Below, piece after piece: positions 44,046 through 57,535 of a DNA stretch of 64,000 bases; the first letter of the stretch is position 1, and each line of letters opens with the position of its first letter. The translations under genes and the position numbers were made by a program. Location: contig JAUKNK010000320.1 in assembly GCA_030765055.1 (NCBI GenBank), positions 6,707,001 to 6,771,000 on the forward strand, in the 5' to 3' direction. A model generated the notes under the pieces. It ran no database searches and was not told where the DNA came from. It worked only from the letters and a program-made list of their open reading frames with translations. Source of the DNA: Mantis religiosa. Taxonomy: Eukaryota > Arthropoda > Insecta > Mantodea > Mantidae.

Positions 44046-45782
44046 TTTGTTTTAAAAAATCAGATCTTGAATTGATACTGATTAATGCCATTGTGAATTT
44101 CTAACTTTCATTGTTTGTAGCCGATTCGTGGCGCCTTGACACTGATCTAAAATGGATGCACGACTGCAACGAAATGTTAAATCTCACATATTTGTATTTA
44201 ATTTGAGGTTAAAGCCTTCATAATAGCGTATTTATAAATTATTGAATTTGAGGCTTATGCATTGCGTACAAAATTTTACCACTAGTTTGTTTATAGAATA
44301 AATGAATACGCCCATGCGTTCAAATTTTTAAATGTAAAATGTGATGCTTGACAATCATGTTATTTGGCCATGTTCATGAATGTCTCTTCTACGTTGTGCT
44401 ATCCATCTAATCCTATTCTGCTTAATATTTTACCTTTGGAGCACCTTCTCATACAATGTTTGTATTTGAGTATCACTTTCTATTTTTATTTCAATAAAAA
44501 GCCACACATCTTAATAATGCCTCACTTTCCTCAAGGATGTGCAAAAATAAACGTGTTTATTTTTTATTGAGATCGTTTTCGTGGTAGATGGTGTCATAAA
44601 TTACCTTTAAGCTAGCTGGCAGCTTATCTATTCATTTACGAAATCCCTACTTCATAGAAATGTGAAGTGTGTTTTAGAACGTTTCGCTCCCGACAATGAG
44701 GTTTGGTCAATGCTTTCTATGAGAAAGCTGTATTTTCTATGCTATTAATCACTATTTTGAAGTAATAACGGTATATAATGGCAAAGGAATGCTGTTTACA
44801 CTATATAAAAATTTAAGGGCGCAAAAACTACAAAAATAAGTGTTTGTATCTCCTGTATTTATTGCATATACAGTCAGAGTTGGAGGTATAGATGACATAA
44901 GCTACTTTTACACCAAGGTGACGGAGTATCACACACTTGAATGCTTGCACTGATGTACGTTGTTATTGCTATCAGTTCGTGTACTGGTTGTAGTGGGATT
45001 TGATAGAATGCCAATGATTTGCACTTCAATTCCTGAAGTATTCATACAGAATTATTTATAGCCTTTGGCAATATAATCTAAAGGGGAAAGCACCATTGAT
45101 CACTGTTGGCCGCTGTGACGCCGTCACACGTGCTGATAGCTGCAAGAAAATAATTACCGATTTATAAAATAGAGTTAATATAGATATATATTCAATAGCT
45201 TAGGCTTGTAAGCATAGAATTGCCTTGCTGGTGCGATAGGGCACTGAGGTGTGGAAAGTGTCTAACTTCAACAATCTGAAGAAATTACTTTCCGCATATT
45301 GGAGATATTTCTGTTATATGGAGTGTGTTTACTAAATTTGCCTACTCTCTTAGAGAATAGACACTCATATTAATTAATAATATTGTTAAAGAAGTGTATT
45401 TCCTCCTATTTAGTGCAGATATATTGAATTACTTAACCATTATTGCATTATTGCTTTGGAGGGTATGAACTGTTCACAAGAAAATATACTCGAATTTATC
45501 ATACAAAGGTACATATTTTATAGTTATTTTTGTTCCAAAATGTTGGTATTAATCTAATTGCCATTAATTATTAATGATGTTTGACTTACAATACAAAAAG
45601 ACCACAGAAAGCTTAACAGATAATAGATTGACGAAGTTTGCATTGCAGAACTGTTTAGTTGTAAACTAATGGTTTCTAAATTGTGAAACACGAGGCATAA
45701 GCTGGAAGAACGTAGACAGCCCACTGAAAAGTAGGCAAGATATCTTAAAAATTAACAGAGAATAATTATGATGTACTTATTA
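44046..45782. other. Intergenic, no gene seen
   Basis: AT-rich; only short motif-free frames. Confidence 0.5.
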
Positions 45783-45786
45783 ATAT

Positions 45787-46011
45787 TGTGACCTTGTGGG
45801 TTCGTAAAATTAAAAGTCAAGTTTGCAGAGATACAAAATGCTCTTTATTTCAGTAGAAAGACAGTTTATACACCTCTTTGTAGTAGAAGAATGACGTAAC
45901 ATACACCAAGACAGTCTCTCGTGACTTCACCACACGTAAACAAACAAAATAATTCAGCTTCAAGTCACTACGATTATCTGTTCTCGACTCGACTCGACAC
46001 AGTTCAAATGT

Positions 46012-46097
<86 letters not shown>

Positions 46098-46436
46098 GCG
46101 CGCGCACACATACACACACACACACAATAAACAGCTCACTGGCTGGCAACTGTACTCGTAGCAGCTCCCTACCGAACTGATTCGCAAGCCTCCTTGTCCC
46201 TTATTTATACACGAGCCGCTGTTTCTCGAAGGTTCGGTGAAGCCACATAATCTTTCGAGGCGGCCGGCGAAGGAGAGAGAACTCCTCAGATATCTTCTTG
46301 GCTCTTTCTCTTCCCGCCCCGGCTCTCCTGGGCAAGAACCACCATTCATCCACGTGTGGGTGTGGTTTGGGCACTGTTTCTTCCGCACGGGCCTGGGCAC
46401 TGGCTTATCGCGGTGATTCAACATGCCTCGGCGACA
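45787..46436 (-). mobile_element. Gypsy-type solo LTR, second copy, with (CA)n expansion
   Basis: 650 bp with ATAT at 45783-45786 and 46437-46440. The minus strand begins TGTCGCCGAGG and ends GAACCCACAAGGTCACA. It has a TATA box (GTATAAATAAG, about 46206) and AATAAAG (about 45845). The inner end matches that of 27292-27853. A CA/CG dinucleotide array of about 90 bp at 46015-46105 explains much of the extra length and the artefactual Cys-Val frames. Confidence 0.8.
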
Positions 46437-46440
46437 ATAT

Positions 46441-48426
46441 CCTATGGTTTATCAGCATACTTTGGTTAGAAGGGCACACAACATTACTCAAACTTGAAAT
46501 ACAGAAGTTTATTTGTTACATATTTGTTTTTTTTCCTTAAACGATTTTCTAGTCAGGTTTCTATACCAAAAAGGAGTTTAATGAAGCAAAGCAATTAATG
46601 GATCTTTTATTGCCTTAAGCTAAATATTTCCATACTGTGGTTATGTGCACTCCCGTTGTTTAAAATATTAATCAAATTATTTGGTTTATCTAAGTACATT
46701 TTAATAAGGAAATCTCTCGCCAACAGGGCCTCAAAGTGTTTGTTATGCTTACATTCGGAATTCCAGAATAATGATATAGCATTTATTTAGTTAATTTCAA
46801 CTACTTTTCAGCCCAATGAATTGCGTCTGTCTGTGTAAACATTATAATAGCAAAACGCTAAGGTTTTATAGTGCAGTTTTTCTGTCAATCTCTCCCAACC
46901 AAAATAACTTACAAAAAATATATTTAAAACTTTGTTTGGGTTAACAAAGATTATGTAAGCTCAATATTCTGTAGGTTTTCTATCTTTTGTTTTTATTTTT
47001 GGTTTAAGATGACAGGTGTATGCCTACAGATTATCAATAATTGTAATGTTATTTTTTGAATAATCCAGAGGAAAACCTGTAGTTTTAGCACAATAAAGTC
47101 CTTCATGACTTTTTCATGAAATATTTCAAATTATTGCCCAGGAATACGTTTACTATTCTTGTTCATGTAGTGCTCTTGCAATGGTAAAACACCTGCTGTA
47201 TTCATAAGGCCACTAATTCGATATTCACTGCTATTTAGTTAAACGTATGTAGGTCGAAATATAAAATAGTCTCTATGTTTTGAGATGTTCTTGTCTATTT
47301 TGGTGTCCTAGTTATAATATATAATTCAATGAAAATAATGAAAATTTCTGATTTATAGAAAAACAGTAATATATTCATATCTAGGATATGAGATTCCCGT
47401 TATGAATGTTCAGTCTTAAAGACTTTCCAGAAGAAAATGTATACGTAAAAATTTAACAAAAGATTTATATTAATATGAAGACCAAAATAAAACAGGAATT
47501 CTTGGGATTCTTTGATTATAGGTGAATAAAACTTGGTCGCAGTTGAAACTGCTTCATTAAAAATAAGCTTCAGCTTTTCTTGTATTATTTGTGCGGTTTG
47601 GCAATCTAGCCATTTCTGCTTGTGAAAAAAAAATGTTTTATTTTCAAATGAAAGGTGCTCTGCCCGGAAATAACTTCAGATAAAATGTATTAAACCATAT
47701 AAATCTGAAAGAAATGGAATTAAAATACGCTTATGTAATAGTAAATCCGTATGGTTTATTAGGTCAAGGTAATTTATATAAAGTTGCATCATATAAACAT
47801 CATTGCATCATTCTAAGATGCATGCCATCTTTCACGGAGCTTTTATAATAGGCGAACGTGATTTTATAAAAGTAAGATTTTATAATCATACTATAAAGTA
47901 TTTTTTCCGGTTGACGTACATTTATATTGTACTTCTTTAGTACTTTAAACATGACTACTAGTAGTAAATGCAATTGAAATTCTTAGATTTGATCGTTTGT
48001 AGCTCGGTTTGATATATTCTTGATATTATGTAGGAAAACGGTTTAGAAACAGCTTTTGTTAAATGCATTAGGTTTGTGCTTTTCGTCATATAGTATGTAA
48101 TTCTAGATAAAGACATTCAAGTCAATATAAGTTGGACGCTCTAAATGTTCACCTTACAACCTTTAATGTAGTTTTAAGGTTTTTCGTATTTGGTTATGCT
48201 TCATAAGGACAATATATTAAATATTACTTTTTATTGATGGACCACACAGTTATGAGATAATGGAGTATTTGAATCGAATGCAACATGCATTAATACAACA
48301 TTTTTCCTTTTTCTTTTAGAGTTAGGCTACCCGCACCATTCCTGTGTTGGAGAAGTTGTCGGCCCATCAAGGCTGGCAAACATCCACTTGTATTTAACTT
48401 ACTGCACTCAGAAACGCTAATTTTTT
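46441..48426. other. Intergenic, no gene seen
   Basis: AT-rich sequence with no ORF of note and no repeat shared within the window. Confidence 0.5.
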
Positions 48427-49110
48427 AGTCTGACTCTGTGTTTCCATAATTTAGCCTACACACGGCCAGTGTGAAAGAACAATTAATTTCCATTAATTGA
48501 CCTAATAGTAGTCAGCTATAAAGCCCGGGCCTTAAAGTACTTACATGTTGTAAGTCGCCATTAAGTTAGTTGTCTCATGTGTTTATGAGAACTCCTAAGT
48601 GCTTTACCGGAAAAATACGAGTCAGTTGGAAAATTTAATGTCATATCGGCACGTTGGCCATAGTAGCTCAATGGTTAGAGCGGCTGGACGGCGACCAGAA
48701 ATCCCGGCTATGGCATTGAATTTTTCAGTCTGACTCTACGTTTCCACAATTTAGCCTACGCACGGCCAATATTAAAGAACAATTAATTTCCATTAATTGA
48801 CCTAATAGTGATTAACTATAAAGCCCGGGCCTTAAAGTACTTACATGTTGTAAGTCTCCATTAAGATAGTCGTCTCATGTGTTTATGAGAACTCCTAGGT
48901 GGTTTACCGGGAAAAATACCAGTCAGTTTTAGAATTTAATGTCTTATCGGCACTTTGACCATAGTAGCTCAATGGTTAGAGCGGCTGGACGGAGATCAGA
49001 AGATCCGTGGTTCAAATCCCGGCTATGGCATTGAATTTTTCAATCTGACTCTACGTTTCCACAATTTAGCCTACACACGGTCAGTGTGAAAGAAAAATTA
49101 GTTTCCAGTC
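48427..49110 (+). repeat. Tandem array of tRNA-headed repeat, family 3
   Basis: Two full units, 48427-48726 and 48727-49041, and a partial third to about 49110. Each runs from AGTCTGACTCTACGTTTCC through CCCGGGCCTTAAAGTACTTA to a tRNA-like segment (CATAGTAGCTCAATGGTTAG ... GGTTCAAATCCCGGCTATGG) and CATTGAATTTTTCA. In the second unit CCATAGT and GCTATGG could pair as an acceptor stem, with a GCTC/GAGC D-stem, but the anticodon arm is poor, so it is not called a tRNA gene. Confidence 0.8.
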
Positions 49111-50830
49111 TATAATGAACTTTACACCTAATTTTCTCGTACCATTTCCTAATTTTTTCCCCTTCTTCTTCGTTTGAAATACTGTCATTCTGTTAATCTC
49201 ATCGCTGCTTTCCATTGCATTTTCTTTAATAATTCGCTCAATCCTTGCTTCCACAACGGTATGACTGCATTTCTCTTTGGTGTGAAATTCTCTTACATGC
49301 TATCTTCCATTCTATTTTTCCAAATACCTCAAATATTTACCGGCAAAGGGTTTCAATCTATTTTCATTTGATTGTAGCAGGAACTCATTGGTTTAAGTCT
49401 CCCTATCAATAGACAAGAAATACTCGTAGTTCTCTCCTAAAAACACATCCAAAGAATAAGAGAGAGTCATGCAGTACCGGCCACTACTGTGATTTCCCTG
49501 TTCGCCTCCATGTGGCAGAAGTTTCCAGTAAGCAGTAGCAAGCTTATGCATCCACGTGCGCTATAGTCGGATATCTTCTTCCTCTCTCCAATTCTTTGTC
49601 TGCTCTGAGTGCTTGATGGTGGTTAGTGTAGCCCTTAGTGCACGGAAGATATTCCGAGGCCTATATCAGCGTTATATTTGCGATCTCTGTGAACCAGGGA
49701 GCTAAGCATAATATGAGGAGCAATAGTGACTATAAGCTCCCATGCTTTTGTATTCTACTATTGTTCTATATGTGGCAGTGCAATGTATCACTGACAATCT
49801 ATATTGTAACAGAAAAAACAGCGGCCGATACTGCAAGACGCTTTCTATAAGCCTTATGATTCCAGCTTTTTTACTTTCGATGTAATAAAGTACTACAAAT
49901 AAAAATAAAGATCATTACATTATACTATCTATAGAACACGTTTTGAGGAAGAGAATAATATACTAAGATTCCGATTAAGCACCACAGTTACAGAGTAAAG
50001 TCAAAAAACTTAACCCGACCTTCCCCTACGCCATATACCCTCGACCGCACCTGATCTAAAAGTTGAGGAGATAGTTTGTGTAAGTTGTTTAAATATGATT
50101 ATGAAATATTTTAAATATGGTTATATTAGTAGTATGGTATTTATTTCATATTGTAGTAGCTTTAATTTAGAAGAGCCGAATGACAGGAAAATTCATCCTG
50201 CTCAGAAATATTTCCCATACCTGAAGAAAGGGAGAGAAAAGAAAAAGAAAGAAAAGAAAAAGAAAGAAAAGGCAAAGAAACCGAGAAAAACTTGGAATAG
50301 TAGATTATCCTGGAGCTTCAATCTGGGCGACGCTTAGATCTATCATATGAGCAATCCTGTTTGTTCATGTTTAATTTTTTTCTCTAAAATTGAAAAAAGA
50401 CTATTTAATAAATTATAAACGTTCAGATTTCTTAAAAAGTTACATGCGCATATCACAACTACTTATTTCGTGAGTCTGTTTTTATCCTGAGCGAAGTTGT
50501 TCGTCCACTTTCGCTAGGTGGGGGATTATTTCTGGTTGTATTATCAACCACTGAAAGTAAGAAAATTTACAAATTCATTTATCGGGTTTCAAAATTCATA
50601 ACACGATATTTATTTTTAAAAATAAACAATTTTTTCCAAACTACCACGTCTATGGTCATACAACTGCGTCGGTAGCTTAACCTCTGGATTTATTTCAGGA
50701 TTAGGTGACCAAAGATCTGCTACAGCTGATTTATCAATTTATTTATGCTTTATGTTTATGTTCTTTCATTTTATTTTTAAAATTGTGTTAGGTTCACTAA
50801 TGTAAATCTTATCACAATACAAATAACTAA
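49111..50830. other. Intergenic, no gene seen
   Basis: Contains a purine-rich GAAAAGAAAAAG tract near 50230-50280 that produces a Lys-rich frame; no gene is supported. Confidence 0.5.
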
Positions 50831-51350
50831 TGAGTAGAGTCAGACTGAAAAATTCAATGCCATAGCCGGGATTTGAACCACGGATCTCCCGCTCTCCATT
50901 GAAGCTACAGTAGCCAAAGTGCCAACATGACATTTAATTCTCCAACTGACTCATATGTTTCCCAGTAGACCACTAGGAGTTCCCACGAGCTATGAGACAT
51001 GCACCTTTTGTGGCGACTTATTATGCTGTAAGTACTTAAGTCCCAGGCTTCATAGTTAAACCACTGTGTTTTTATTTTAGGTAAATTGATGGAAATAATT
51101 ATTTATTCCACGCTAGCCGTATGTAGGCTAAGGTTTGAATGAGTAAAGTCGCCACAAAAGGTGCGTGTCTCATAACATATGAGAACCCCTATAGTAGCTC
51201 AATGGTTTAGAGCAACCGCACGGAGAGCGCGAGATGCGTGATTCAAATGCCGGCTATGGCATTGAATTTTTCAGTCTGACTCTACTCATTCAAACTTCAG
51301 CCTACACACAGCTATTGTGGAAGAAATTATTATTTCTATCAATTATCTAA
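50831..51350. repeat. Nested foldback of tRNA-headed repeat, family 3
   Basis: Outer arms: 50831-50900 (AATGAGTAGAGTCAGACTGA ... GCTCTCC) and the inverted match at 51220-51296. Second pair: about 51085-51150 (GGAAATAATTATTTATTCCA ... GTTTGAATGAGTA) against 51283-51350. The tRNA-like 3' parts point outward. This could form long hairpins. Confidence 0.8.
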
Positions 51351-53363
51351 ATTGATAAATGCCAAATGTTTGAAAATTGGAAATTAGCAAATTCCTATTG
51401 CTTTTACTTTGAGAGACTAAATGATTTCCTGCTCCTTAAAAAGATTTGTAAAGTTTTGTTAGTTCAAGAATGATAAGTAAATTATAATAATCATTTGAGA
51501 TTATAGTCATATTTTTAATTTTTCAGTATGGAAATATTTTAACTAAGTTTTTCTGTTTAAGTATGTCTGTATTTACACGTATAAAATCTGTATTAAAAAT
51601 TAATTAACGCATCACTTTTTTTGCATAGGTAGACAAATATGTATATGTTTTGTAAGGATATTTTATGGTGGTAGAATCTGAAAATGGAAGATTTTCATCC
51701 ATCCGTAGGGATGGAGATTAAATAAATGAAGTAGGATTTTAGCAATTTGGCTAAGGCTTATATTTCCTGCTATGTTTCCGGATGGAAGGGTTGAAAAAGT
51801 GAATATTTTATTTGTTAATTACAAGGCTCATATCAGCCTCGCCAGTGTGCCGGAAGTTCGTCTCGCAGTAGTCCTTTTACATGCCAGTAAATCTCCTGAC
51901 AGGAAAGGGAGGAGGCAAAGAATTACGAAGGAAAGGCAATTGTCGATTATGACAGCCACAACGCTGCGGGATTTCAACGTTTCCAGATTGAAATTCCGAA
52001 CCCGGCCTAAGTCCTCATATACTTACTAACAAGATTTTATACGAAGTCTCCATGCAAGGAAAGAAACGGCCCTCCCTTGAAAGCATATTCACTACATAAC
52101 CATCCACTCCACGCCGTGCTGTAACTTCAAGAGATATAGAAGAAAATAAAAGAGAGAACAAATTTGTGCTCTATTGCCTACCGACATATAAAAGCCTTGA
52201 ACCAAGCCCAACGCCAGGTTGAACTATTCCAACGGAAATCGAATCGGGAGCCACACCGAATGTGACCTTAAGGCCTACCTTCTGACTAAAACCTCTTGGT
52301 TCTACGTCGATTAATAATTGTATAAACGTCACTGAAGAAATGATTTTTTTCGTTACGAGGATAAAAAGTGAACAAAAATAAAATTCTGTAATTTGTCAAA
52401 GAAACAGAGATATTGGTTAATCAATATTCTTAAATCATCAGGTAGTAATGTATCAGTACCAAAGAATCACTGATCCTATTGGACATTTCAGCGTAACAAT
52501 TTCTCCTGTAGAAGAAATAAATATATTCTGATAGCCTCGGTGCTATTTTATATTGCTTGGAAATGCAGCACTGACTCCCTTCTACTGCCCTTCACATTTT
52601 ACTTATTACCTCTGGAAGGAAAATGGAAGAGACTTATCAGCTTCTTTATTAAGGCAAACACCGAACTTGGTTGTGGCTGCATAACTTATGATGGTAGCCA
52701 TTATTATCTGCAACCCCCAGTCGCCACTTTCGTGCAATTGTGAAGCTAAAATAGCCTCTCGCGATACTCTACTTTCCAAATTTTGTACGAGAAAGAATGC
52801 CAATAAGGAACTAAATCGCTAGGTGCTTATTTATTTGTGCATTAGCATGGACGCTGCAATTTCCAAATCTATGTTTAAATTCCACCAGTTGAGAAAGATT
52901 GAGAAACTCTTTTTTGAGCGATTATTAATAGAGTTTGATTGTGTATTTGTTTGGAGAAACACAGGACGGCTCTATTTACGCACCTCATGAATGTATGAAG
53001 AACTTAACGAGGAAAGTTTGGCTAGGTAAAACTTGAATAGGTGGTCAGTGAAGGTCAAGCAGCGAATGTTATTAAATAATAATAATTGGACAGATTAGCT
53101 GTTAAGCTAAAAATAATAGGCAATTTTACGGACGGAGGTTTTACATAACTACTGAGATGATGTTGCGCCTAAGCAGAACGAATGCGCTCTGGCAAGAATG
53201 GGGTCACTAACTATTCCAGATTGACACAAATCTTGATGCCAGCGCCAGATTATCTACGCAAATTCAATCCAAGAGGTCCCGTAAAGGAATCTAACCCACC
53301 AAGAAGTGTCGGAGAGAAACATTTTATACAGTGCAGAAACCCCACAACTATGTTACTCGTGTA
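51351..53363. other. Intergenic, no supported gene
   Basis: The 85-codon frame at 51772-52029 and others have no motifs. No repeats shared with the rest of the window were found. Confidence 0.5.
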
Positions 53364-54277
53364 CAGCAAGTTTCGAAACGACACCGAACGGGTATATAGA
53401 AGTAGTTGCTCAGCTTCTTTGTGACATATAGATAGTTTTTACCACCATTAGAGCCGCATAAAACGCTCCAGAATGAATGTGTATTAGGCAGTTACAGGAA
53501 CAACGCCGCCTGCCTCACGCTATCGAAGTTCACAGGTAGGTGACACAGCGTGCTACCTGCTGTAGTTGTTTATAAACGTACCGATATACTCCACGGTAGC
53601 TTGCTACTGTTAAGAATTTATTTCGCTTATGAAACCGCAATAAATAAGCTATTCCTAAGTTATTTGTTTCAGTGTTCAACGTGTTCCAACATTCCATTAC
53701 AAAAGTCCATAACGGCAAATAAGCTGGTGGATATATGCAACTTACGTCTTTTAGAGGAAAGTTAATATTAGTGAGATTTAGGATGGAAGCATTAAATGAT
53801 GAAAAGAACAGAGAGTAATATCAAAGAATTGTAGATAAAGTTAACCAAAACTAAATGCCTTATGCAATGAGACAATCATTTTATTTCATTGTGTTTAGTA
53901 ATATGAAATAAAGCATTTGTAACTGAAAAGCAAGCTGTTGATTGTACAAGTGTTTGGAAGCACTGTACAATTAAGGTCATAGCAAAATGAGCAAGCTTGC
54001 AACTGTCCGAGTTATTAGTCAACTTTTTCACAAGTAACTTGCCTTTTACCCCATTACCTTAAAGCGAGACTAGGGTCACTGATAAAGAGCAAGGCAGTGC
54101 TTCTTTTCGTGGCGGGTGCTTCCCAATAACTTCTGAGGTTCGCACACCAGTGTTTCCTGCACCGCCCAATCACAAAATGATGTAATATTTAATGCTGCAT
54201 AAAATTATACCTAAGAGAATTTCGAAGCTGTGACACCGAAACGGCTATATTCGTTGGTGTCGTTCCGAAACATCCTG
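53364..54277 (-). mobile_element. MITE family A, copy 2
   Basis: 914 bp, TA at both flanks (53362-53363 and 54278-54279). TIRs CAGCAAGTTTCGAAACGACA and, inverted, CAGGATGTTTCGGAACGACA. The interior is the reverse complement of copy 1 (for example GAGGTTCGCACACCAGTG and TAACTCGGACAG-type sequence). No transposase. Confidence 0.85.
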
Positions 54278-54279
54278 TA

Positions 54280-55980
54280 TAGTTGAAACAAAAGATTAAT
54301 GAAATGAAATATAGAAGGGACAGAAAATGATTCATAATAAATTTGTGTTTACCAACCTACGTAATACAAGGCTCTCATACTTCACTGTGGAGCCGCCTTG
54401 TTTGGCAATCGTACTATGAAACTATCTATATTAGTGTATAAATAACTATCAGCTTCAAAATACAAGTTGTAGTAAAGTAAAAGATTACGAACCATAATAA
54501 TTTTGATCTAGCAGTTGGTTATGTAACTTATTCTTTTTTATTTGAGATGTGCTTTTCATAACTAGATGGCATATGGACACATCTTTCTTCCAAAAGTTTC
54601 CTTTTTTATTCAGGAAGTCTCAATGCATGCATTTTTAGCGAAATTGATATCGAATTTTGGATAAAATGTAACAGTCGCTATACATAAAAGTAATGGAAAA
54701 ACTGAAATTTAACTTAAACCTTCGGTTTAGCTTATTAATTCATTTAAAATGGGCTAATTTAATCTTAAGTAACAATAAGGGAATAAATAGAGGACTATTT
54801 ATGTACTTAGCAAAATATGAGGTACCAGCTATGAATGTGAAATTTGATAGAGAAGGCCTAAGCCGTAAAAGCGTTGCTCACCACATTTTTGGGTATTTTT
54901 ATGTTTTTATTTACAAGTGGTAAAGTTTAATCCATCATTAAAAGAGGTTCACCAGTTTGTCAACTTCAGCAAGCCAGCAGACGTTATGTGTAATCTACAT
55001 TAAAATATTCTATTATGTAGCGGTACTGATTTTCCTTAAAACATGAGGGCTAGTCCCTGAGAAGCTTCAACCCACTACGGTTTCATTTGAAACTTGTTAA
55101 CCCTAGATTCCCTAAACAAACTCGTATAAAACTGTTCATATTCCAAAGCGTTTTGTATGTAGCGTTGAACTTAAAACACATTCTCTTGTTTTTGTTCCAT
55201 TCAGTGATCTGTGGAAAGCATCAAGACTCTTCTGATGTATTGTGAAAGCAAACTAAATTACCGCAAACAACACCGTTCTGCGTGAATTTCGTTTTTCTTG
55301 AAATGAATGAGCGTTTCTGAATCAAATTTTCACACTGATTGCAAAACTGAAATCCGTCTTTGAATACGTCATTGTTTACAATTTAAAATTTTATGTTTTG
55401 AATATTTGTTGTAATGTACGTACTGTGTAAAATTACCATGTGTTTATCGTTTGTGATAAAGGCTCAGTAGGTTATCATTTTAATTTTATTACTTAAAATG
55501 TGTAATTACAGAACTATTATTGTGTTTATATTTATATACTGTTTATATTCCTTAAATATACTAACTAGGCATATTTGTCCTATGGAATGAACAAAACTGT
55601 CGTGCCCTTAAAATCAACTGACGTAAAGACATCCAATGTTTATTCCTGGAAGAGTTTATCTACTGTACCTGCATACATTTTATCTACGAAAAGATTAGGA
55701 GGAAGTTTAAATGTTTACTGTGTCAGGCCATTAAATTGATGTAAAGAAATATTTAACCCTAGAGATTGTTATTAAAACAATGCATTAGAGAACTGACAGA
55801 GTATCCCTATATATGTCGAAGTGCAGTTCAGCTTATGAGGCTAAAAATTTCCTTTCTGAGATACTAAACATATCATATTTTAAAAGTTGTTTTAAAATTG
55901 GAGATCAGTTTTGTGTTGTTGACTTTCAAGTAAAAGCGAAGTGTGTGAAAACCATCTATGTATATTCTGTAGAGATTTAA
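54280..55980. other. Intergenic, no gene seen
   Basis: AT-rich; the 76-codon frame at 54693-54923 has no motif. Confidence 0.5.
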
Positions 55981-55986
55981 AGATTA

Positions 55987-56679
55987 TTGGATCATTGGTT
56001 TAGCAGACTGATTTTACAAAATATCTCTGTATCTTATGTGAATAAGATAGCAGAGGCAGAACACTGGGAAAGGGAAGAGTGGCCACGAAGGAAAAACTTA
56101 ACACCTGGTGAACAAAATAGAAAAGGTGAGCCTCCTATTGATCCCTTAAAAGTACTGTTGTCACCTCTTCATGTAAAATTAGATTTTGAAAACTCTAGAT
56201 AAAGGCAGTGCTTTAAATGCCTTTGTGTAACATTTTCTTCGTTATCCTATGACAAAATGAAAGCTAGTGTATTCGTTGGCCCACAAATTTGAATACTGAT
56301 AATGGACAGCCAGTTCAAGAATGCTATGAGTCCAGATGAGGATGTATAGAATGCCTTCAGAAATGTTCTTTTTAATTTCCTTGGAAACAAAACAACTATG
56401 TTAACATAGTAAAAGTATGCTACAAAATTTCAGAAAAATTGGTTGCAACATGAGTGTCGAAGTATCTTTTATTCTCCCCATCAAAATTACTTCCCTGATA
56501 ATTTAGCAGATTTTAGTGACAAACAGACTGAAAAATTTCGCCAGGATAGAAAAAATGTGGAAATAAATATGGAAATGGAGTGTTCACGTGATGGAAACTA
56601 TTGTTGGATATTAAAAAGGGACTGCTCTGAACAACATGCGAGACGGTCAAAGAGGAGAAAATTTGAAGTGGAACATTGA
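55987..56679 (+). pseudogene. Relic of a repetitive arthropod ORF of unknown function
   Basis: Successive plus-strand pieces read HWEREEWPRRKNLTPGEQN, PPIDPLKVLLSPLHVKLDF, FVGPQI, then FLGNK, FYSPHQNYFPDNLADFSDKQ, EKFRQD, DGNYCWILKRDC and RRSKRRKF. The order and spacing match a highly repeated arthropod protein that I know from genome surveys, with blocks (WPxR...PGxxN, LPPLHIKLG, GPQIRE, FLGN, LDFFPENLG, GERFHQDI, DYCWxLxRD), usually in long ORFs of transposon origin. Stops near 56200, 56290 and 56347 and indels disable it. Identification is from memory of the block pattern. Confidence 0.6.
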
Positions 56680-56894
56680 AGTATGGCAATGAATGTGTTT
56701 TTAATTATTATTAATTTTTTATTAATTAGTATCAAATGAAAAATTATAACGGTGGCGTAGTTTTCATACAAAATTATTGTTAAAAGTAGTTTTTGTTATG
56801 TTTCACGTAGCTTTAATTTCATTTCTGTTATTTAAGAATCATTTGAAAACCTGATGTGATGAATATAACTTGATAGTGCAGACTTTGAGATATA

Positions 56895-57535
56895 CAGTTT
56901 GCTTCAAAACGACACCGAACGATTATAGCCGATTATAGCTTTACTAGTCCGAATTTCGGTGTCGCAATTTCGAAATTCTGTTAGGTATAATTTTATGCAG
57001 CATTAAATATTACATTATTTTGTGATTAGGCAGCACAGGAACCGCTGGAGTGCGAACCTAAAAAGTTGTTATTGGAACGCTCGTGCCAGGAAAACAAAAA
57101 TGTTACCTCTTGCTCTTTATCAGTGACCCTACCCTACCTTTCAGGTAATGGGGCAAAGGGCAGTTATTTGTGCAAAAGTCGACTAATAACTCGGTCAGTT
57201 TAAGGTTGATCTTCGGTGTAAAACTACACATTCCGTCCTAACAGTGAGGATTTTGCGCGTACTTAGATAGAAAATCCAAACAATATGGAGCGCTATACGA
57301 ACACCGAAATGAGGGATATGGTTTTGATGGATGGAAGAGCTGAAGGGAGTTCAACAAACGCACGAATGATTTAGTTTAATTAAAAATATGAATTGTGAAA
57401 ATAGTTACATCAATGATAATATTTATTTATTTAACTTCAGAGCATTTTGTTATGATCTTAACTGTACAATACTTTCAACCCCTTACTGTAAATATCAACA
57501 GCTTCTTTTTCAGTTACAAGTGCCTGGTTTACTAT
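56895..57535 (+). mobile_element. MITE family A, copy 3, interrupted and truncated
   Basis: Left end CAGTTTGCTTCAAAACGACA after TA. The interior matches copy 1 up to about 57216 and again from about 57440 to 57535. The roughly 220 bp between is an insertion absent from copies 1 and 2. The right TIR is missing. Confidence 0.75.

Noticed and set aside
45850..46424. Frames with long Cys-Val or Thr-His runs
   Set aside because: Translations of the CA array inside the solo LTR.
48960..49030. Possible tRNA gene
   Set aside because: Acceptor and D stems can pair, but the anticodon arm is poor and the sequence is part of a repeated 300-bp unit.
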